From the NCBI GenBank assembly GCA_014529385.2, contig CM043964.1, forward strand, positions 108,478,587 to 108,538,586: 60,000 bases of DNA, read 5' to 3'. The notes beneath the pieces are model-generated. The model was not told where the DNA came from. It worked only from the letters and a program-made list of their open reading frames with translations, and made no database searches. This document shows, one piece after another, positions 11,000-23,200 of the stretch; within the stretch, counting starts at the first letter, position 1; every line of letters begins with the position of its first letter. Position numbers and translations under genes: made by a program. This DNA is from Adiantum capillus-veneris. Taxonomy: Eukaryota; Streptophyta; Polypodiopsida; Polypodiales; Pteridaceae.

Positions 11000-11332
11000 G
11001 AAAGTCGTCCTTGACTATGGGGTAGAGAAGATAAAGCATAATCATTAGTCCTTTTGATAGTGGGTAGAGGATCCCTATGTTACCCTACGACATCGTTCCA
11101 CAATGGATGACTAGTCCATTTGGCACTTGAGAGCCTAAGCTACCGCAAGCATGTCTGCACATTAGTCCTATCAATCTCCCATGGTAGAGTGACAAGCTCT
11201 ACTTGGTGTTTGGGAGGCGTCGTCTCTGCAAACTTGATCTAAGCATGCATACTACTTCATTTTTGTGCACAATAAAAAACAAGAGTCTTATAAGACAAAA
11301 ACTTTGTTCATTTTTAACATTTGTACATCTGC
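11000..11332 (-). other. chromovirus 3' untranslated stretch
   Basis: Lies between the integrase/chromodomain stop and the polypurine tract. No ORF or motif is recognised apart from the run-up to the purine tract. Confidence 0.4.
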
Positions 11333-12466
11333 TTACTCTTGGGAAGCATTGTAAGCATTGACAAGGTTTAGGTTATCCTTTAATTGTATGCCTTGCATCC
11401 ATCTAGCATCTTCAAAAGTATAATTCTTAAACTTAATAAGATATCGTTGGATAGTCTTACCGTCTCTTAGTACCTTGTATTCATGTCGGAGAATGGACTC
11501 GGGGTGCAACACCTCTCCTTGGTCCTCGATCTCCTGTGGGTCTTCAATAGTTGGGTTGGCTCTCCTTTGTAAGGCCTTAGTAGGCTCACATGGAAAGCAT
11601 TGTGTATGAGCCAATGGCTAGGAAACTTGAGTTGATAGGTCATCTCATTGATTGGCCTAAGAATCTGGAAGGGACCATAGTACCTTTTTGCTAACTTAGC
11701 ATAGTACTTTTGGTGTCCCGTGGGATTCTTGCCCGTCGTGTGCCTTAATCGAGCCTTGGGAAATTTTAATAAGACCCAATCATTTTACTTAAAGGCTTGG
11801 GCTCTTCTGTGCTTATCAACAACAGCATTTTGCCTTTGCTATGAGATTGAGATAGCACCCTTAATCTTTTGGAAAGATTCTTATAGGTCTCAGCTATACT
11901 CAACTGTAACAAAGATCTTCCCGTGTACCTTAAGTAGCAAGGGGCTTTTTTATCTTGCCTCAATTACCTTGAAAGGTGCTTTTCCCGTCGAATTATGTAC
12001 AATGTTATTGTAGGCATACTCCACTAAGGGTAAGTACTTTTCCCATTGGGACCTTTGATTTACTTCCGTTACATAGGCTTTTAGTAGATCAAGAATTGTT
12101 AGGTTAGCTATTTCACTTTGGCCATCCGTTTGTGGGTGATAGGCCGAAGAGAAATTTAGCCTTGTCCCTAAATTCTCAAAGAGACCCTTCCAGAAATTAC
12201 TGGTCATTCTAGGATCTCTATCCGACACTATGGACATTGGCAAGCCATGGTACTTGAATATTTGTGAAATGAAGAGGGTTGCCATTTGATGGGCTTTGAT
12301 AGTCTTTTTGATAGGTATAAAATGAGCTTGTTTACTCAACGTGTCTACTATCGTCCATATTCCCGTATTCCCATGGATAGACTTAGGCAATCCAAAGATA
12401 AAATCCATGTATGTTCTCTGCCATGGTGAATTAGGGATTGGAAAAGGTTGAAGCAATCTAAGTTGC
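11333..12466 (-). pseudogene. chromovirus integrase with C-terminal chromodomain, broken
   Basis: The integrase core starts with LLQPFPIPNSPWQRTYMDF (first Asp in MDF), continues with the second Asp in IVSDRDPRMTSNFW and the Glu in HPQTDGQSEIANL, then EYAYNN. Next come frame-shifted but clear blocks of the GPF/Y module: YYGPFQILRPINEMTYQLKFP and NAFHVSLLRPYKG. The C-terminal part, 11340-11530, reads PESILRHEYKVLRDG, QRYLIKFKNY and DARWM, a chromodomain in which one aromatic-cage Trp of WKGY is Phe. At least two frameshifts separate core and tail. Chromodomain integrases direct insertion toward methylated-histone chromatin; this copy is inactive. To the right the sequence stops matching at about 12466. 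Confidence 0.85.
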
Positions 12467-13130
12467 CGACCTCGGATGAGCAGTTTATGGCCAAAAGAGG
12501 CTCCAAAATGGACAAAAACACAGTTGCGTCTGTTCCTCCTCTTCTCTCCACATATTTTCTGGTCTTCTCTCTATTTTTTTCAGTTCTCACACTTAGATTT
12601 ATTACTTGGGCACCCTTGGCCTTTTAGATGACCTCAAAAGGACCCCGAACAGACCAAAAGCTGACCTCGCAGTGCATAGTTGTCACCCTGCTGCATCCAT
12701 CCGCACACCTGGCACTCAACTTTTTCCAATAATGCATCCCGCCACCACGTGAAGTGGCCCGAAAATAGGGTCCTCATGATGACCTTTCTACATAATTATC
12801 ACAAGAAAACATCCACGTTGTGTCCATACTTATCCACGTGCAAGTATTGACCCCATTCGACCTCCTGACGCCACTAGATGCCATCTGACGCACCTGCTTA
12901 CCTCATGTCATCGGCCCGCGGATAGCTTCCTCGATAAGTTTTACGTGCTACCAACTCCTCAGTATTATAGAACAAACACACAGATACTGGTGATAGTGAA
13001 AATCGATGCACTATGTACACCTTGTCCTACCTCTACACATGTGGGCCCCACGTAACCACCTGGCTTTGGAAAATGGGCAATCCTCTATACGATGCACCAT
13101 GCATGGGTATGTACATATGCGCAATCACTT
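12467..13130. other. unassigned stretch between chromovirus integrase and RNase H
   Basis: About 660 bp that should contain the rest of RNase H and the integrase zinc finger, but I recognise neither on either strand. It may be a deletion filled by another repeat or badly diverged sequence. Confidence 0.35.
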
Positions 13131-13489
13131 GCTCCAAAAAACTCTTGACAGCGTCATGAAGTACTTAAGACTTTGGTGATCAGTTTGCAGAATGAAAGGA
13201 GTCCCAATAAATAGTGCTTCCAAGAGTCTAAGGCATGTAGAACTACGAGGAGTTCCTTTTCATATATTCCTAGAGCTTGCTCAATTGGGTTGAGCCTTCG
13301 ACTTTCATAGCCTATGGCGTGGTCTTCTTGAAGGAAACAGCTCCAAGGCTATCACCACAAGCATCACATTGGACCTGAAATGGTTTTGAGAGATCCGGTA
13401 GTGTAAGCACAGGTTGAAAGATAAGCTTTTCAAAGCATTGTTCTCCTTATCAGATCATGTATACCTAACATTTTTCTTTGTTAGGTCAT
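13131..13489 (-). pseudogene. chromovirus RNase H fragment
   Basis: The minus strand reads LPDLSKPFQVQCDACGDSLGAV with the first RNase H aspartate. After a one-base shift it reads GYESRRLNPIEQALGIYEKELLVVL and HALDSWKHYLLG. Both are standard chromovirus RNase H blocks. The fragment is on the same strand as, and upstream of, the integrase at 11.3-12.5 kb, so the two probably come from one element. RT sequence to its right is missing; A1, in the opposite orientation, begins at about 13490. Confidence 0.8.
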
Positions 13490-14400
13490 GTCACGTGATT
13501 GAAAGAGTTGCAAGGAAAGAATCTTCTAGTTTCTTATACGGGTTCTCAGGCTACAACCAATTGTGACCATAAAACCAAAAGATCAACATAAAATAGCTTT
13601 TGCAACAAAGTGGGTCATATTTCCATATAGGGTGATGCCTTTTGGTGTGACCAATGCCCCTGCCACTTCTCAGAGACTAATGAGTCATGCATTATTCAAG
13701 GAGTATCTCAAGCAATTTTTGGAGATATACATGGATGATCTATGCGTGCATTCTTAGTTGAGGAGTGAGCACATAACACACTTAGAAAAATTCTTTGAAA
13801 AGCATATATCTTATCGTATTTTCTTAAATCCTAAAAAATGTGTCTTCGTGTGGTAAGACAAGGTAAAATCTTGGGACACAATGGGATTTCCATTGATCAA
13901 GATAAGATAAGGGTGATCGGTGCACTTTCAAGACCAACCAAGATAAAGGAAGTACATGCATTTATGGGTCCTTCTGGGTATTATAGGCGCTTCATATACA
14001 TGTATGATGTAATAGCTAAGCCTATGTATGCTCTCACTGCCAAATTTGAGTGGACAGAACAATGTGAGAAGTCTTTTCATAAATTAAAGCAAGGATTAAT
14101 TTTTGCTCCAATTTTACAAGTCCCTGATTGGAGCAAGATCTTCTCATGTCCATGTAGATGCATCAGCCTATGCCACAGGGTACATATTAGCTCAATTTGG
14201 AGAGAAGAAAATAGATTTTCCCATTTGTTATTCTAGTAGATAGTTAAACAACACAGAGAAAAATTATACCACTACAGAGAGAGAGGACCTAGGAATGATA
14301 TGTGCTGTCAAAAAATTTAGACACTACCTTCTCGCAAACAAGGTTGTTTTCTTTGTAGATCACCAAGCACTATTGTATCTTGTAAACAAACCTTGTAACA
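13490..14400 (+). pseudogene. A1: reverse transcriptase and RNase H of gypsy family A
   Basis: Begins inside RT with VIERVA and GFSGYNQL, then DQHKIAFATKW, PYRVMPFGVTNAPATSQRL, the catalytic IYMDDLCVHS at about 13725-13757, ILGHNGISIDQDKIRVI and FMGPSGYYRRFIYMYD. RNase H follows with frame breaks near 14140 and resumes as MICAVKKFRHYLLANKVVFFVDHQALLYLVNKP. Every block matches A2 (29646-30856) closely. Stops and shifts at about 13758, 13838 and 14236 break the frame. The element starts abruptly, with no gag, protease or LTR, so it is a fragment next to the inverted chromovirus. Confidence 0.85.
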
Positions 14401-15405
14401 ATGAAAGGATTGATCACTGGTTTATAATATTTCTTGAATTTGATTTCAACATAGTCATAAAGAAAGTAACAACACACAAGAGAGCCGATCATCTTCCCAG
14501 TTTGTTCCATGGAGAAGCACCCAAAGGTATTGATGATGACCTTCCAAATTCTTATCTCTTTAATTTTGAAATTGTTCCAAGGTGGAGTGAAGAGGTTACC
14601 CCTCTACTCACCATCGGATCATTACAAGTAGAAAGACAACCATCAATCATTCATCAAACCAAAAATCTCCAGCTTTTAGGTAGACGGCTTTACAAGAAAG
14701 GTAATGATAAGATTTTGAGACTATGTGTACAATTGGACAAAAACAAATATTACCTGAAACTTTCTCATATACAACACAAGAAGTTTCATAATGGGAAAAC
14801 AAAAACATACCAAAGACTAATGAGACTTGAGCTTTACTAGCTGTACATGGAAAAAATTATCCATGATTACATAAAATCATGTGACGCCTGTAAAAAACAA
14901 TCACCAATGAGACACACCACACTCTTTAGAGTAATCGGAGCGCCCAAATGGAGTACTTACATTATCGAGTACTTAAATGCCAAGACTTTCCCAGAGGGAC
15001 TGAGTAAGGCACGCATGAGAACTATAGAGGAGGAAGCAAATCACTATGTGCTGATTTCAAACCAATTGTATCGACGGAAAAAGGACAATCAATCGAGATT
15101 GTGTGCTACTGAAAGCAAATATTTCTCCATCCTAGAACAATCACACTGAAGACAGCTAGGTGGACATTTTTCAACTGACAAAACTGTAAAGATATTACTT
15201 CATGATGAGATATAGTGTGGCGAACACTACTTAGAGACGTGGAGACATATGTAAAATGGTGTGGTGATGAATTCCAGCGACTAAAGCACCTCTGCGGAGA
15301 GATGAAATGCCATTATGCCCAATGATAAGAGTTTGAGCCTTTGCCAAGTGGGACATAGATTTTATAGGCCCCATCGTATCTCCTGCATACCACATGCACA
15401 TAAGA
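14401..15405 (+). pseudogene. A1: linker and integrase N-terminal zinc modules, truncated
   Basis: Continues from RNase H with a linker (LPNSYLFNFEIVPRWSEEV) into a first zinc-binding-like module: LYKKGNDKILRLC, SHIQHKKFHNGKTKTYQRL (H-X6-H) and SCDACKKQ (CX2C). A spacer containing PKWSTYIIEYL and KTFPEGLSKARMRTIE follows, then the start of a second module: LYRRKKDNQSRLCA, SKYFSILEQSH and GGHFSTDKTVKILL. Remnants of the core (FAKWDIDFIGPIVSP across frames) end near 15405. The order is the same as in A2, so the two-module arrangement is a family trait. Stops at 14838-14840 and 15147-15149 interrupt it. Confidence 0.8.
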
Positions 15406-16377
15406 GAATGAAGAGCTTTCCACCTAAGTTTTAATTTCTTTGTTCTTATCTCAGTATTGTAATTTCATATTCCATGGGAACTAGAGCTTGAGACTATATT
15501 TTAGGAGACCTAAGTATAAAGGTCAATTTTAATGAGATTAGAGGGAACTTTTTGGATAAGAGTGTATGGGTGAAGTGATAGACACACGGAGCTATTTTGT
15601 AATCATTGTAGCTTTCTATTTGGTAATCCAATTCAAGCTCTAGCAAGCGCAATGTGTGTCTCTCCTCTTGCTCTTTCTTTTGAGTGCATTCATTGTCAGT
15701 TTGGTTGAAGTTCACGTCTATGCTATGAGCTTAAATCTATTATTTTGATGATATTTCCAAGTGATAATGCTAATTTTTTTGTGGGAGACTCCATTTCCAA
15801 TTTGTTATTTTGATGATAATTTCAGGTGATAATGCTACTTTTTCTTATAGGATAATTTTTTAAGTCCTTAGGAGATGCTATTAGACCACTTCTATTTATG
15901 TTTTTATGACATGAAAAACGATGGGTCATGATTCATGTACCTCTCAAAAATGAGGAGGTATAATCTAGATAAGTTCTATTAGTCCTTGTCTATAAACTCA
16001 TACTTTTGCAATGTTTTGAGCTCATTTAGCTGCTCAAACTATCAAGTAGTTAGCAAGAGTGAGGATCAAACATGTGCTTGTTGATAGACTATTAGTGTTG
16101 ATTCATGATTGCTCATGAGTGCATTGCCTTGCAACACTAACTCCATTGCACTCTTGACAACCCAACGTGTCTTTGTGCCCCATCCTAATGGCTTCCTTGA
16201 GTATTGGATATTGTGTATCTTAGTGTTTTTAAATAGTTATTCTATAGACGTTTTTCATGATGATCCGTTAGTAGTCACATCATGACTTTTGGATACAATG
16301 TTATTGAATGTAATGCAATGATACTATGAAAATTAATTCATAGCCTTCTTATCATACAATTGTCCAAAAAACAGTGT

Positions 16378-16380
<3 letters not shown>

Positions 16381-16418
<38 letters not shown>
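16381..16418. repeat. (GA)19 microsatellite
   Basis: Perfect dinucleotide run of 38 bp. Confidence 0.95.
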
Positions 16419-16420
<2 letters not shown>

Positions 16421-16567
16421 ATTTATTTACTATTTGCGATGGATCATTGTCTGGGTTTACACTATGGGCCTAGATTTAAATTCAAGGTTGTAGTAATATT
16501 ATAATGAAACCTGGTCATGAGTTTAAACTCACATTTCTAATAGTTGTTTGGGCACATTATCTGATGT

Positions 16568-16569
<2 letters not shown>

Positions 16570-16621
<52 letters not shown>

Positions 16622-16642
16622 GCACACACACACACACACACA
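16570..16642. repeat. compound (CT)n(CA)n microsatellite
   Basis: A CT run of about 47 bp passes directly into a CA run with one CG interruption near 16620. Confidence 0.95.
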
Positions 16643-18159
16643 GGGCCTTGCCCAAAATCATACGTGCACATAACCACTTATCTAAAAAATAGAACTAAAA
16701 GTAAAAATATAGCTTATCTTTACTATTTTTAGGGTTAACTTTCCTAATTTTACAATAATTAGCTTTTAATGTGGATTTTGAAACTAAAAACTACTTTTTC
16801 TTAAAAGACATTATCATTTATTTTTTTGATATAACAACAACCATCCCTCCCCAATATATAAACTTAAACAAACTAGATACATCATCACCTAAAATCTAAA
16901 GTGAAGCATCTTTAAATAGAGGAAGGAGCTTCCTCCCTCTCTTTATCTATATTTATTTTTTTAATTGCTTAACACTAGTTTGGTATCAAAATAGGACACT
17001 TAAATCTTTGTTTTACAAATTTAAATTAAATGCTACTTGCATTAAACGGTGTATTTTAAAAAACCCTCTTTATATGAATAAATATGCTAGTTAAAGGGTC
17101 TTTCAAAAATATAACCATGCATTTTAGAATCTACCATGATCAAGAACTATACTCATCAAGTTGATCCTCATAAGACTGTGATTGACCCCTTGAAGAAAGC
17201 GACTTTATAGGCTCAAGAAAAAACGAGGCAACCTTGTAGAAAATTTCACGTGACTTTTCCTCAATTCTACTATAGATAATTAAAAGTTTCATATGCAGAA
17301 AAAATTACTTTAAAGTATATAAAATAATGAAAAGTTCTACGTGTTTGATATGGCCATTTCAACATATCGTTGTATACAAAGAAAAATATGGTTTTGATGT
17401 ATTTGTGATTTTTAACAAGTGATACATTGCTTATCCTTTCCATTGAGGACTTAGGGTGGCAAGTAGAAGGGATTTGGTATGCAACAACTATTGAATCATT
17501 TTAAATATTCAAAACTATGTAAGAAAACTTTGATATTTTCATTCTTGAGACATACGTATTCTTAATATCAAACTTTTCATGTAGATCAACTAAATATATC
17601 AAAGCACATGGTGCATACATAATTGGTGAGCCTAAAACCTTGGTTTCAATGTTATTAAGAACTCAAGATTTCAAGAATTTTTACACAATAAAAAAAATCA
17701 AGATAGAGTTCAAGCAATGAGATTGAAGGGAGCCAAATTAAATATGTAGTTTCTTGGTTTCAACAATCATTTATAGTTCTCAAACTGCACTAGAATAGCC
17801 CCAATTCCATGAGAGGACCTTTAGAAGACCAACATTACGCTCTTATTCAACTTGTGCTCAAGTATGAGACTATGTCTATAACTAGAATGTGACTTGGAAA
17901 CTAGTCTTTGAAGGACATTCCATTGTCTTGTAGCGATAAATACTAACACTTGACTTTATAAACATTAAAAAGGAAATCTCTACAAAAAGATATAGCAATT
18001 TTATCTTATTTTTTGGTGGCAAAACAACTTGAAATTTTACTAAATTTTATGGCTTAGAACTTACCATAATTCTGTCCATAGGGATTGTATTCTGACATGA
18101 AGAAAAATCAATGTTCTTGTTTCCTCATAACCAACCTATGGTAGAAGCAAGGTGTAAAA

Positions 18160-18447
18160 GGGTGAAAGCATGTTAACCTGTCGCGCTTTTTGTGCTAGTT
18201 AGCAGTTTCAAGTTAGCACATTTTCAAAAAGTTGGGCGTCCGGTAAATTTTTTACAAATAATATCAAAATTTGTCGGAGGTTGTACATTTGGATTCCTTG
18301 TTTCAAGTGCTTTCTATTGATATATCATATGTCATAGATCTTGGAGATGTAGCTCAAGTTATTGTACTAGTTAGCATATGTCAAAATTGTGCTAGTTAGC
18401 ATTGTCCGGAATATGAAAAAGCATGACAGGTTAACATGCTTTCACCC
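18160..18447. mobile_element. 288-bp MITE with 23-bp perfect terminal inverted repeats
   Basis: The left end begins GGGTGAAAGCATG and the right end is its exact complement over 23 bases; a weaker match continues inward. Subterminal regions carry repeated GTGCTAGTTAGCA-like words on both sides. There is no ORF. The flanks are A-rich (AAAA before, AAAAAA after), so a short A-only target duplication is possible but cannot be measured. The superfamily is not assignable from the ends alone. Confidence 0.8.
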
Positions 18448-18611
18448 AAAAAACTTCTTTCTAGCTTGACAAATAAATAGCCAAAACTTGGTAGGAAAAC
18501 ATGACACTTAAGTGTCCAATTACAGGACTAGTGTTAACTAATTTATTGCAATAAAAATGGTTTACTTTTACAATTAGGCAATGATATCATTAACAACAAC
18601 TCTATTAATAC

Positions 18612-18612
<1 letters not shown>

Positions 18613-18665
<53 letters not shown>
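18613..18665. repeat. (CT)n microsatellite
   Basis: Perfect CT run of about 52 bp. Confidence 0.95.
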
Positions 18666-18667
<2 letters not shown>

Positions 18668-18762
18668 CTTAGTCTGCTCACCTACCAATTTGATTAAGTG
18701 ATTTGTTTAAATATATATGTTTTCTTTATATTGAGAAATGAAATAATTGACAAGAACTCTAT

Positions 18763-18878
<116 letters not shown>

Positions 18879-18984
18879 TATACATGTAGACATTTTAAAA
18901 AATATATTTTCTCTCATTTTTTCATTTCTTTCAAATGTGTAAACCCCAGAAACTCTAGAAAGAGGTAAAAATAGAGAGAAAAGT

Positions 18985-19312
18985 TGTCATAATAACTAAT
19001 ATCTAATTCTCCTAAATGATTTTCTCATATTAAACCGATCATTTAATATGGGGAAGTACCAGGGGAGAAAAAGCTAGAATATTGGTTAAGCTTGCAGATC
19101 GGTCACAGTAGAGATCCAAAGGAGGGAAAATAGGGATTCAAAGGAGGGGCTATCTGTAAAAGAGCAATTTGCAACAATGGGCTTCAAAGACCCTAAGGTT
19201 CAGCCCATTAAGACTTCCAAAATGCTAAGGTTGCTCAAATGGTCAAAACCTAGGCAAATTGGATGCTTATGTAAAGACCCTAAAGTCTTCACATATCCCT
19301 AGATAGGAAGGG
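18985..19312 (+). mobile_element. C3: 5' part of a C-type LTR, cut by the D LTR
   Basis: Starts TGTCATAATAACTAATATC after a purine-rich run and follows the reverse complement of 10986-10640 closely for 328 bp (for example GGGGAGAAAAA, GATCGGTCAC, CAATGGGCTT, CCCATTAAGACTTCCAAAATG). It stops at 19312, exactly where the D-type LTR begins with TGTTGGCG. The rest of the C-type LTR should lie beyond the 5' end of D but was not found in the window. Confidence 0.75.
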
Positions 19313-20156
19313 TGTTGGCGAATGCGCCGTGACGGACGTCAGCACAGTGAGAACTCACCTAACAAGATTTGTTAGCTACGGACGAAGCTCGACCTACAGG
19401 TGTGTGGAAGTAAGCATAGGGTGTCAACCTACACTCGACCGCCTCTCGACTACTTCCTACAGAGGTATCTACCCAATGTCTAAGCTACAGCCTTTAGGAG
19501 TGCATAAGAGGAGATTTCCTACAACGCTCTCAAGAGTCAAATACCCATCAAACGTTCTCGAAACTCCACAGAACTTGAAGGAGACCCTATTAACACCAAT
19601 AGGTCGCTCTTCATAAGGTCCGTGAACCAAAATCCCAACCCTAAACACCTGGTGCAAAATCACGTAGGATGTCTGGTCGAAATTTGCAGGTCGTCGTTTC
19701 CGAAAACTAAAGTGACTAATGTGTAGCTCTACTCAATATTGCGAACGCGTGGATATGCTAAAATGCGAAAACAGACAACGTATGCTCACCGAATCACCAG
19801 ATGTAGCTCGTGGGTCAAGTTCACAAAACCAGACCATACACTTGCAATGTAGGTATTAGCACGTAGCTCTCATCGAGGGCAACATGCTACACTTCTCTGC
19901 ACTCGATTCCGACCACCGATGTTCACGTAGCGTCAAGATGAAGCTCTCACTCTCTCTCGTACACAGTACGCTCACTCACAGACATAACTTTTTTAAAAAT
20001 GACAAAGGTTTTTTTCATTAAGGTCAAAAGTGGTATAAATACCTTACAATTTCAAACCCTAATGTTCCAATTTAACCATCTACTCAAAAGAATAATTACA
20101 AAAGATAATATTCCATCAAGCAATCATTCTCCGTAGGGTGTGTCCAGCTGCTAACA
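19313..20156 (-). mobile_element. 3' LTR of element D (844 bp)
   Basis: On the minus strand it opens TGTTAGCAGCTGG directly after a purine tract and closes CGCCAACA; the ends form a short imperfect inverted repeat. A TATA-like GTATTTATACC lies near 20034. The left flank is C3 LTR sequence, with AAGGG as the candidate target duplication. No second copy is visible within the window, so the LTR call rests on the polypurine tract, the TG...CA ends and the clean interruption of C3. Confidence 0.7.
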
Positions 20157-20170
20157 CTCCCCCCCTCCTA
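20157..20170 (-). promoter_or_regulatory. polypurine tract of element D
   Basis: The minus strand reads TAGGAGGGGGGGAG immediately before the LTR start TGTTAGC, about 40 bp after the D ORF stop. It is the expected plus-strand primer site. Confidence 0.75.
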
Positions 20171-20208
20171 GTTCATGTCGTCCCCGACATGGCAGTTGAG
20201 TTGCTTCT

Positions 20209-23200
20209 TTAGTGTAGGCTTCCGCACATCTTTAGAAGGGACTCATATCGCGCATGTTGAGCCAGTAACGTCGAGCCGAATATATCTGTGTTGATGGTGA
20301 AGAAGTCGGTGTAGAAGGCTTCTTCAAAGGCCTGGAGGTGATAAGAAGGCAAAAACATAATGCTCTGATATAGTGCATGTATCACCTTGTGAGAAGGCTG
20401 AGCAGACAGATCGTAGGCACATCTGCATGTATCTTGGAAGAAAAAGATATTTTCTGTCGCCTGGCTTGGTTTGAAGGTTTCGAAGACTTCCAAAAGGGTT
20501 TTACATATTTTTCTCAGCATGATGCAAGATAGGTCAGGCGAGCCAGTGAACAATTTGATGGCGCTCGTTAGAGTTTTCACCATGTATTGCTCACTCATTC
20601 TCGTGCCTGCCTTCAAGCCTAGCAGCTTCGGGTAATTGAGCCAAGTGGGTTGGCTTCTCTGCAAAACATCTCTTGGGTTTTCCATGTCCTCATCCTTGGT
20701 AGAGGGCAGAAACTGAGGTTGTCTGTGATCACTTTAGGTGCCTCTACCAGATGGATTAAATATTGAGGATATTTTGTGAGCCATGCCTTTCTCCACCTGG
20801 GTTGAGAATCCACTATCAGCTTGACTCCTTCAGGTTTGGAGATATCTGCTTTGTACAATGGCACTGTTGGCTCCTCTTTTATCCCTTTGTTGATAGTAGC
20901 AGCTTAGTACTTTAGCAGAGGATATGGGAGAGAAGGTTGTAGCCATTCATGCCGAAGGATATTGGCATCTATCTTCTGAATGGTCATCGATTTAAACACT
21001 CTCTGCTCCCACTCCAATGCTTCTCTGGCTGTGTCTTTTACTGCCGCTTCTATGACCTTCTGCAACTTTTCTTTCTCTTCTTGTGTCAGATCCTAGGGCT
21101 CTTGTGAGGGTCCCGCCAGGATGTCCTCTTGCATGGTGGTGTCCACTGGATCTGACACATTCTCTATGTTGATTCATTCCGTTGTTGCTGGCCCGATTCT
21201 AAACTGTTGCTCTTCAGTTTTCTACTGGCCTTTCATCTTGTCTATCTGCCGTTGAAATTCCCTCTTTGCTTCTTCCGCTTGATCTCCCATGTTCACTAGG
21301 AGGTCGTTCAAATCGGCATTGATTTTCTCTGCCTCCTCGAGCTTTCTCTTGATGTCTTCGTTTTCCGCTTGCCATCTCTGAAAATCCTCGTCCATCTTTC
21401 TTTTTACGGCTTCTAGCTCATTTTTCATGGCCTAGTTCTCTTCTTCCAAGCGGTTTTGCATTACCAGAGACCCCTCGGCCAGCATCAGCCTTTGCCTCTT
21501 CTCTAGTATTAACTCCTTTTGGAATTCCTTCATTTGTTCTTCGTACAAATCAGTCTTTGTACAAATCACTCTGGCCGGAGATGCTCTTAGCCTTTGGATG
21601 GTCTGATCTTTTACTTTCATCTGATCTTTCAGCTCGATCACTTCATCCTGGCTTGCCTCATGCTCTATCTCGGCCTTTTCCTTGGCATTTCTCAAGGTTT
21701 CCACCTCTTTGGACTCTTCAGCAAGTTGTAGAGTCAGGTTGTCCCTTTCTCTCTCTGCATCTGTCAATGACTTGCTGATTTTCTTGTATTCTTCCTCTAC
21801 TCTTTGAAGCTTGTGATCGGCTGCTTGATTTTGTCATTCCATCTCCTGGCATCTTTGTAATGCCGTGTCCAGATTGGCTTGTATCTTTGTTTGTTTCTCT
21901 ATATTCTCTTGGCTCTGTCTTTGTAGTGAGTTGACTTCAGCCTTGATCTGAACTTCATTGGTTTTGAGATTATCAATCTCACTCTCGGTGGCCATTGATC
22001 TTGCTGTGAGCCCGGTTAGCTTCTGCATTACCACATCCCAATCATTGGTCGGTGGCTGTAGGTCCACTGTATCGGTGGCTATCTCTTTCAATTCCACTAA
22101 CTGAAGGCTGTGCATCTGTTCCGTGGGCCTTGTGCTTGTCAACTCAAAGGCTACAGTAGCTACCTCTTATCAAGAGTAACCCGCAGCTAGTAGATCAAGA
22201 AATATTCTAAAATTCTTTTCTTCTAGATCTAGCTTCTCCTCTTTTGGTTCAGCTTCTTCTTTCTGCTCTTCCTCTTGGCTCTTCTCTTGCATGGACTCTT
22301 CTTGTTCATCAATTCTATTCAGCTCCTCTTTTTGTTGGGTTTGTGGAGGGCTAAGAGGAGGTGGTGCGGGTGGGTTGGACTCCCTGCTTGACGGTGGAGT
22401 TGTTGGCTTCTTCTTGAAATCTCTGTCCGCCTTGGTTTTTCTCTCTCTTTCTTGGCCTTCCTACTCTTCTAGCAGTTGCCGTCTGACTTCATCGACTTCT
22501 TCTTTTGTAAATGGGATATTCGGGATATTTTCTGCTGTATCATCTAGGATCTCAAAGTTTTTGATGTAGTCTTCGAACCTATCCCGGTGAAGCCTTCGAG
22601 ATGATCACGACATGGCTTCTAGGGATGGCTTCCACAACTCGCTTAATCTCCCTTGAGTGCTCTTTCGGCTCTGAAGCTTTCCATTAGTCGTTCTAGCCGT
22701 GTCGCTTTCTATGACTTGGTCTCTTTGATTGGCACTTGTAGACTTTCTTTCTTTCCTTTCTTCGACTCTGGCGGCTCTTCTAGCACAGTCTCTATCTGAC
22801 GCTTCAAATGTGTGGCTACTTTGGGTACCCTGGAAGGTTCTTCTTCTTTATCTTCCTTTAGCTTTAGCCAATCATTCTGTGAGGGACGTTCAGGCCAGTT
22901 TCCCTTGGCATGCAGTGCTCCATATACCACTTTTGTTATCAGCTCACCAGGTACAATATAGGTGGGATTTGTGTTCCCCATCTTCACCAGGTTGTCATGG
23001 ATGTAAGAAATATAATTGATTATTTTTTGTTTGCTCTTCTGCATTGCCCAGGTGAAGGTGGTAGCAATGGCTCCAGATGGCATCCTGTACTTTTGTGGCC
23101 GCTTTGTACACATGTGGAAGTATTGGTTGTAGAGTTGGCTCATGATAGCCACTTTTGGGTTTGCAATATCTTCAAATGTGTAGTTATTCTTCTTTCCGAG

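Larger units (their letters stand above)
15406..18159. other. AT-rich stretch without recognised genes
   Basis: About 2.75 kb of AT-rich sequence. Apart from microsatellites at 16381-16418 and 16570-16642 I see no coding motifs, LTR ends or RNA genes. Confidence 0.5.

Noticed and set aside
22291-22569. Plus-strand frame rich in Ser and Gly
   Set aside because: It is the complement of the Pro/Glu linker of the D ORF; the minus strand fits the flanking domains.
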